Shown in pieces: positions 5,255 through 8,498 of a stretch of 8,498 nt of DNA. Made by a program: the position numbers and the translations under genes. Source of the DNA: JADGOV01 sp040002735 (GTDB taxonomy: Bacteria; Actinomycetota; Actinomycetes; JADGOV01); NCBI GenBank assembly GCA_040002735.1, contig JBDUDX010000183.1, positions 1 to 8,498 on the forward strand, in the 5' to 3' direction. Every line of letters starts with the position of its first letter. Position 1 is the stretch's first letter. Under the pieces are notes generated by a model. The model searched no databases. It had not been told where the DNA came from and saw only the letters and a program-made list of their open reading frames with translations.

Positions 5255-5271
5255 CGGGCGGGCCCCGCCCG
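5255..5271 (-). terminator. GC-rich stem-loop after fic
   Basis: CGGGCGG (5255-5261) and CCGCCCG (5265-5271) make a perfect seven-bp all-GC stem with a three-base loop. It lies about 65 bases past the fic stop and just upstream of the cysA-leader -35 box. It is well placed to insulate the sulfur operon from fic read-through. There is no U-run, which is common for terminators in this phylum. Confidence 0.5.
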
Positions 5272-5336
5272 GTGCAGTGCGGATGTGCGGAAAGGTGGCC
5301 GGCCGATGAACGTCCCTGCAGGGCCAAGCGGAGTGC

Positions 5337-6491
5337 CTATTTCACGGCGAAAGGGTCCGAGTCATCGCGTGGGTCACGTAAATTCCGTATGTCTTTGCTC
5401 AGTCGCCGAACGTTGGGGCTCGCCACGTAGAATCGCCCTCGCTTTTCCCCCTCAGCATCAAGGAACCCGGCGGCGACCAGTTGACGCAGATCGCGGCTGG
5501 CCGCTTGCTCGGACAGTTCTTCCCCCATTTCCATAAGATTGGCTCGGTACGTGCTTCGGCGTACTCGCATCCCCATCGCTGCATCAAACAGGGCGGTGGT
5601 GTTCCTTTCGTGCAGGCCGTGTGTCTGCACGAGCTTTTCGACGCGCATCCAGAGTTCCTCGCTCTCCCGGACCCGTTGTAGCAAAGTCCCAGCCTGACGG
5701 AGATGCGCGGTGAGGATGAAGCGCACCCACGGCCGCGCATCCCGCTCCGGCCGCCAGCTGCCGCCACCGACGTGAGCAAGCACCGCGTAGTACTGGTTCG
5801 TGTTACGTCCGAGGTACTCCTCGATGCTCATGAAGACCGGTGCCAAAATTCCTTGGCGAGCGAGTACGAGACTCTGGAGACACCGAGCCATCCGGCCGTT
5901 TCCGTCTCGGAACGGGTGGATCATCACAAGGTTTAGGTGGGCCATACCGGCCTGAACGACAGCAGGCTCCGCGCCGCCACTCTGAGGCGCGTTGAGTGCA
6001 ACTATCAAGTCGCGCATCAAGCCAGGGACCTGATCGCGATCTGCGCCCTCATGCACAATTTCGGCTGTCGAATCATTGCGCACAAATATGGAGCCCGATC
6101 TCCAGCGGCCGGGGGAGTTCTTGAGGTCATGTCTTGTCATCAGGAAGTGCAAGCTCTTTATCAATTGCTCCGAGTATTCGAAGTCTGGGTCGCCAGCGAG
6201 TTGTAGGACGTAGTTCATGGCGTCCCGGTAGCCCTCAAGGGCCAGTCGCGCCTCCATACTGGTGTCGACTGGCTCTTCTCCGACAGCTACCGCGGCGGCA
6301 TCGTCCAAGGTGGCGTCGTAACCTTCGATGCTGTTCGACCCCTGGATGTTCCGCGCGAAGGAGAGGCGTCTCAGCGAGCCCACCCAACGTCGCGGCTCGT
6401 GGAGCTGCCACCGCAGCTTCTCTTTGAGATCCTCAATGAGGCGCAGGACTTCTTGCTCACGGTCGTCCAGCGAGGGTGCGGCGAACAACAT
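5337..6491 (-). CDS. Fic-family protein with self-inhibitory helix and C-terminal winged helix
   Basis: Fic enzymes usually transfer AMP from ATP to a Ser/Thr/Tyr of a target protein. This 384-residue protein has the full catalytic motif H192-PF-R-D-GNGR-MA-R203, with catalytic His192 and the Asp/Asn/Arg residues for Mg-ATP. An N-terminal inhibitory motif SNSIEG (52-57, Glu56) marks the self-inhibited class in which the helix is on the same chain. The beta-flap precedes the motif (RSGSIFVRN, 131-139). The C-terminal part (about 290-357; STYRANLMEMGEELSEQAASRDLRQLVAAGFLD) looks like a DNA-binding winged helix. AAGGAG lies eight bases before ATG 6491. No antitoxin gene is adjacent, as expected with an internal inhibitor. 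GC looks lower than in its neighbours (30/60 at 6041-6100 versus 41/60 in lmeA at 6721-6780), hinting at later acquisition. Target unknown. Confidence 0.92.
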   Translation of the reverse strand: MLFAAPSLDDREQEVLRLIEDLKEKLRWQLHEPRRWVGSLRRLSFARNIQGSNSIEGYDATLDDAAAVAVGEEPVDTSMEARLALEGYRDAMNYVLQLAGDPDFEYSEQLIKSLHFLMTRHDLKNSPGRWRSGSIFVRNDSTAEIVHEGADRDQVPGLMRDLIVALNAPQSGGAEPAVVQAGMAHLNLVMIHPFRDGNGRMARCLQSLVLARQGILAPVFMSIEEYLGRNTNQYYAVLAHVGGGSWRPERDARPWVRFILTAHLRQAGTLLQRVRESEELWMRVEKLVQTHGLHERNTTALFDAAMGMRVRRSTYRANLMEMGEELSEQAASRDLRQLVAAGFLDAEGEKRGRFYVASPNVRRLSKDIRNLRDPRDDSDPFAVK

Positions 6492-6521
6492 GAGCGTAAC
6501 TCCTTAACAATGCCTCATCTC

Positions 6522-6538
6522 GATCGATAGTATCGATC
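6522..6538. promoter_or_regulatory. 17-bp perfect palindrome, probable fic operator
   Basis: GATCGATA-G-TATCGATC is a perfect inverted repeat with eight-base arms around one central base. It lies 30 to 46 bases upstream of the fic ATG and covers the -10 box of the fic promoter. A dimeric repressor bound here would block RNA polymerase. The winged helix at the Fic C-terminus is the nearest candidate, making autoregulation plausible but unproven. Confidence 0.6.
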
Positions 6539-6556
6539 ACTGGGCTGGACGCACAA
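6527..6556 (-). promoter_or_regulatory. fic promoter
   Basis: TTGTGC (6556-6551), an 18-base spacer and TACTAT (6532-6527) read on the minus strand. Start would be near 6520, giving a roughly 29-base leader that contains the AAGGAG ribosome-binding site (6505-6500). The -35 box begins 12 bases after the lmeA stop, so fic can be transcribed apart from lmeA. Confidence 0.55.
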
Positions 6557-6567
6557 GCTGCCCGCCG

Positions 6568-7263
6568 TCAGCGTCGCAGCACGATGGCGTTGCCGACGGC
6601 CTGGACCGCCAGGCCCTCGGACCGCGGCTGTACCGACCGAAGCGTCAACCCGAACGGAAGATTGATCGGCACCGAGTACGTCAACGCGGCGGCGAGGGCC
6701 GGGTTGAGGACCATGGTGCGGCCGCCCGTATCCAGCGTGAAGTCGACCGGCACGATGGTCAGCCGGTTGGCCTCGACGGACACCTCACCCAGGCCGGAAC
6801 CGGAGATCCGTTGCCCGAAAACGACCGTCGCGCCGTGCAGTCGGATCCGGCCATGATCCTCGGTGATCGTCAGCCGGCCGTTCGGCACCGCGGCCGACAG
6901 ATCCGCATAACGAAACAGTGCGGTGGCGTCCACGGAGTCCACCGGGACGGCGTCGATCGAGCCCCCGAGGGCTTCGCGCAATCCCAGCCGCACGCCGTGC
7001 AGTCGAGCGTCGATCCGGGCCACCAGCACGGATCCCCGGCGCACGTCCGTCGCGGTCACGGACACGTCGTGGTAGCGCCCCCGGAGCGCCTGGGTGAGGA
7101 ACGGAAAGCCACCCAAAGTGACCTTTAGCGTACTGGGCAGCGACTCGGCGGTCTGCAGTCGCTTGGCTACCTGTTTTCCGGCTACCGACGCGGCGACCCG
7201 ATCCACCGCCACGGCACCGGCCGAGAGCACGACCGCCACTCCGACCAGAACCCGACGAAACAC
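6568..7263 (-). CDS. lmeA: DUF2993 protein, LmeA-like
   Basis: A 231-residue secreted or membrane-anchored DUF2993 protein. The N-terminus (about 2-22, FRRVLVGVAVVLSAGAVAVD) is a signal peptide or anchor, followed by a beta-rich, lipid-binding-type fold with LGGFPFLTQALRGRYHDVSV, the family's most recognisable stretch. In mycobacteria LmeA (Rv0817c) binds phospholipid in the periplasm and is needed for lipomannan/lipoarabinomannan mannan elongation; position next to glnR matches. Start is GTG 7263-7261, one base after the moaD-like stop (TGA-G-GTG), which places the hydrophobic segment at the very N-terminus. The longer frame from 7326 adds 21 Cys/Arg-rich residues that overlap the carrier gene and is rejected. 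Probably co-transcribed with the carrier gene. Confidence 0.83.
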   Translation of the reverse strand: MFRRVLVGVAVVLSAGAVAVDRVAASVAGKQVAKRLQTAESLPSTLKVTLGGFPFLTQALRGRYHDVSVTATDVRRGSVLVARIDARLHGVRLGLREALGGSIDAVPVDSVDATALFRYADLSAAVPNGRLTITEDHGRIRLHGATVVFGQRISGSGLGEVSVEANRLTIVPVDFTLDTGGRTMVLNPALAAALTYSVPINLPFGLTLRSVQPRSEGLAVQAVGNAIVLRR

Positions 7264-7264
7264 C

Positions 7265-7516
7265 TCAGCCGCCCGCGAACGGCGGCAGCACCTCGACGAC
7301 CGCGCCCGCGGGCAGGGCCACCGCACCGTACGGCCGACGACCTACCGGATCTCCGTCGATCAGGTAGGAACAGCGTTCCAGTACCCGGGCCAGCGGGTCG
7401 CCGTGAGCCTCGATCGCGCGGTCGAGGGCCGCGGCCAGGGTGCAGGCAGCTACCGGCTCCTCGGAAACGCCCGCCGCGGCCTTTGCCGCGGCCCAGTACC
7501 GCAGCGTGACAACCAT
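7265..7516 (-). CDS. MoaD/ThiS-family sulfur carrier protein
   Basis: An 83-residue ubiquitin-fold protein ending in the diagnostic Gly-Gly (VEVLPPFAGG), whose C-terminus is adenylated by an E1-like enzyme and then charged with sulfur as a thiocarboxylate. The start VVTLRYWAAAKAAAG and VEVLPPFAGG are MoaD-like, suggesting molybdopterin synthesis, but ThiS- or CysO-like roles are possible and no E1 partner is in the window. ATG 7516 is preferred to GTG 7519 because AGAAGG (7530-7525) sits eight bases from it. It heads a two-gene unit with lmeA and is divergent from glnR. The nearby rhodanese could supply its sulfur; this is inference. Confidence 0.85.
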   Translation of the reverse strand: MVVTLRYWAAAKAAAGVSEEPVAACTLAAALDRAIEAHGDPLARVLERCSYLIDGDPVGRRPYGAVALPAGAVVEVLPPFAGG

Positions 7517-7639
7517 CACGCCGACCTTCTGGCGGAGAAGCCTGCGAGCGAGAGCATGTCCGGTATTCTCTCTCTATCGGGACTCGGGCAGCGCGGCCAG
7601 AGGAGCAATCGGTCAGGCCGCGGCCGTAGGTCCCGTTCT

Positions 7640-7645
7640 TAATTT
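7640..7645 (+). promoter_or_regulatory. weak candidate -10 box for glnR
   Basis: TAATTT fits TANNNT and lies in the only AT-rich patch of the 7517-7677 divergent intergenic region. There is no matching -35 hexamer. The glnR ribosome-binding site AGAGGA (7665-7670) is seven bases from the ATG. I saw no clear GlnR box and no clear promoter for the carrier gene on the other strand, only a TCTCTCTCTAT run at 7567-7577. Confidence 0.3.
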
Positions 7646-7677
7646 ACCGCTCCGGCGACCCTGAAGAGGACATCCCG

Positions 7678-8445
7678 ATGAGCACCATCCTGCTACTGAC
7701 CGAAGCGCGATCGTCGGCGGACGTGCTGCCGGCGCTCGCCCTGCTCGGACATGAGGTGCATCTCGCCGCCGCGGAAGCGACCGGGCTGCTCGAGGCGCCG
7801 CCGGCGGATTGGGTTCTCGTCGACGCGCGCCGGGATCTCTCCGGCGCCCGGGGACTGTGCCGGGTGCTGCGCGCGGCCGGCCTTTCGGTCCCGCTGCTGG
7901 GGATCTTCAGTGAAGGCGGTCTCATCGCGCTCTCCGCCGAGTGGTGCATCGACGACGCGGTACTGAACACCGCCGGCCCCGCGGAGGTCGAGGCCCGGCT
8001 GCGCTTCGCCGGCTCGCGGCTCGCGGCTCTAGCCCAGGCGAGCGTCGCCGGCGGCGCGGACGCCGGCATCCGGCACGGTGAGTTGGACATCGACGAGTCC
8101 ACGTACGCGGTGAAGCTCCGAGGCCGGACGCTCGATCTCACCTTCAAGGAATTCGAGTTGCTCAAGTTCCTTGCCCAGCACCCCGGTCGGGTTTTCACCC
8201 GGGCGCAGCTGCTGCAGGAGGTCTGGGGCTACGACTACTACGGCGGCGCACGCACGGTCGATGTGCACGTCCGCCGGCTGCGCGCCAAGCTCGGTCCCGA
8301 GCATGAGGCGATCATCGGGACCGTCCGGAACGTGGGATACAAGTTCGTCACGCCACCGCCGGAGCCGCTCCCCCCCGAGACGCTCCCCCCGGAGCCGCTC
8401 GACGCCGGGAACCGCGCCGGCAGCGAGGCGCGCCTCGACGCGTGA
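7678..8445 (+). CDS. glnR: GlnR, orphan OmpR-type nitrogen regulator
   Basis: A 255-residue response-regulator-like transcription factor. Residues 1-115 form a receiver domain that keeps one Asp (D49, in VLVDARRDL) at the usual phosphorylation place but lacks the N-terminal acidic pair and the conserved Lys needed for phosphotransfer. The C-terminal winged helix (about 137-225) contains LTFKEFELLKFLAQHPGRVF and the DVHVRRLRAKLG recognition helix. CIDDAVLNTAGPAEVEARLR (the IDD...L.TAGPAEVEARLRxA stretch) matches Streptomyces GlnR as I recall it. GlnR works as an unphosphorylated dimer and controls ammonium assimilation and transport genes. No histidine kinase is adjacent. The tail (227-255) is Pro-rich and repetitive. 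Gene order with lmeA and cysA matches M. tuberculosis Rv0818. Confidence 0.9.
   Translation: MSTILLLTEARSSADVLPALALLGHEVHLAAAEATGLLEAPPADWVLVDARRDLSGARGLCRVLRAAGLSVPLLGIFSEGGLIALSAEWCIDDAVLNTAGPAEVEARLRFAGSRLAALAQASVAGGADAGIRHGELDIDESTYAVKLRGRTLDLTFKEFELLKFLAQHPGRVFTRAQLLQEVWGYDYYGGARTVDVHVRRLRAKLGPEHEAIIGTVRNVGYKFVTPPPEPLPPETLPPEPLDAGNRAGSEARLDA
8356..8400 (+). repeat. three 15-bp repeats in the glnR 3' end
   Basis: Three tandem 15-base units encode PPEPL-PPETL-PPEPL at residues 227-241, after the winged helix. The array lies in a disordered tail, so copy number could change without breaking the regulator. Confidence 0.75.
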
Positions 8446-8498
8446 TCCTTTCGGCGCTGACGTTGGACACCACCGCCGCCGCTAGATCCGCGTGATCG

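Noticed and set aside
4974..5327. 117-codon minus-strand frame across the cysA leader
   Set aside because: It overlaps the leader peptide in another frame, the promoter and a terminator-like stem, and has no family resemblance.
7264..7326. Longer LmeA start at 7326
   Set aside because: Adds 21 Cys/Arg-rich residues overlapping the carrier gene and would bury the signal peptide; GTG 7263 follows the carrier stop by one base.

Overview
This window comes from a high-GC Gram-positive actinobacterium, most likely Micromonosporaceae or a close relative. The family is a judgement from protein resemblance and codon use, not a search. The evidence is strongly G/C-ending codons, GTG starts, TANNNT-type -10 boxes, short or absent leaders, and a gene order that is an actinobacterial hallmark. 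From memory, the order ygfZ / nitrobindin / sseC / cysA / lmeA / glnR parallels Mycobacterium tuberculosis Rv0811c-Rv0818.

Layout. Minus strand, 1-1194: ygfZ (cut by the window edge) overlaps the end of a Fur-family regulator whose ligand residues look like the nickel regulator Nur. Plus strand, 1249-2466: a structured, non-coding-looking leader with a 12-codon mini-ORF precedes an intact sugar-nucleotide epimerase. Minus strand, 2172-3266: a broken UDP-sugar (ManNAc-type) dehydrogenase converges on the epimerase. It has lost an internal block and its C-terminal domain. Minus strand, 3359-5245: a sulfur operon runs promoter, 29-residue Cys-containing leader peptide, cysA rhodanese, sseC (DUF1416) and nitrobindin. 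Minus strand, 5337-6556: a complete Fic-family enzyme has its own promoter, whose -10 box sits inside a perfect 17-bp palindrome. Minus strand, 6568-7516: lmeA-like DUF2993 and a MoaD/ThiS sulfur carrier. Plus strand, 7678-8445: glnR, the orphan OmpR-type nitrogen regulator.

Reading as a whole. The backbone is a conserved chromosomal block for sulfur transfer (rhodanese, DUF1416, sulfur-carrier protein), Fe-S/folate maintenance (YgfZ), haem/NO chemistry (nitrobindin), metal sensing (Nur-like), mannan assembly (LmeA) and nitrogen control (GlnR). Two units look like later insertions: the epimerase plus decayed dehydrogenase between nur and nitrobindin, and the fic gene between lmeA and the cysA leader. 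Fic and the dehydrogenase have visibly lower GC in hand-counted samples.

Most interesting signals: (1) the leader at 1285-1542, where a near-perfect Shine-Dalgarno sequence, a 12-codon ORF, a downstream anti-Shine-Dalgarno and an 11-bp-closed multi-branched fold suggest an uncharacterised translation- or attenuation-type control element; (2) the Cys-leader of cysA, with a near-leaderless promoter; (3) the Fic promoter/palindrome; (4) the in-frame catalytic deletion in the dehydrogenase. I saw no tRNA, rRNA, CRISPR array, transposase or phage gene.
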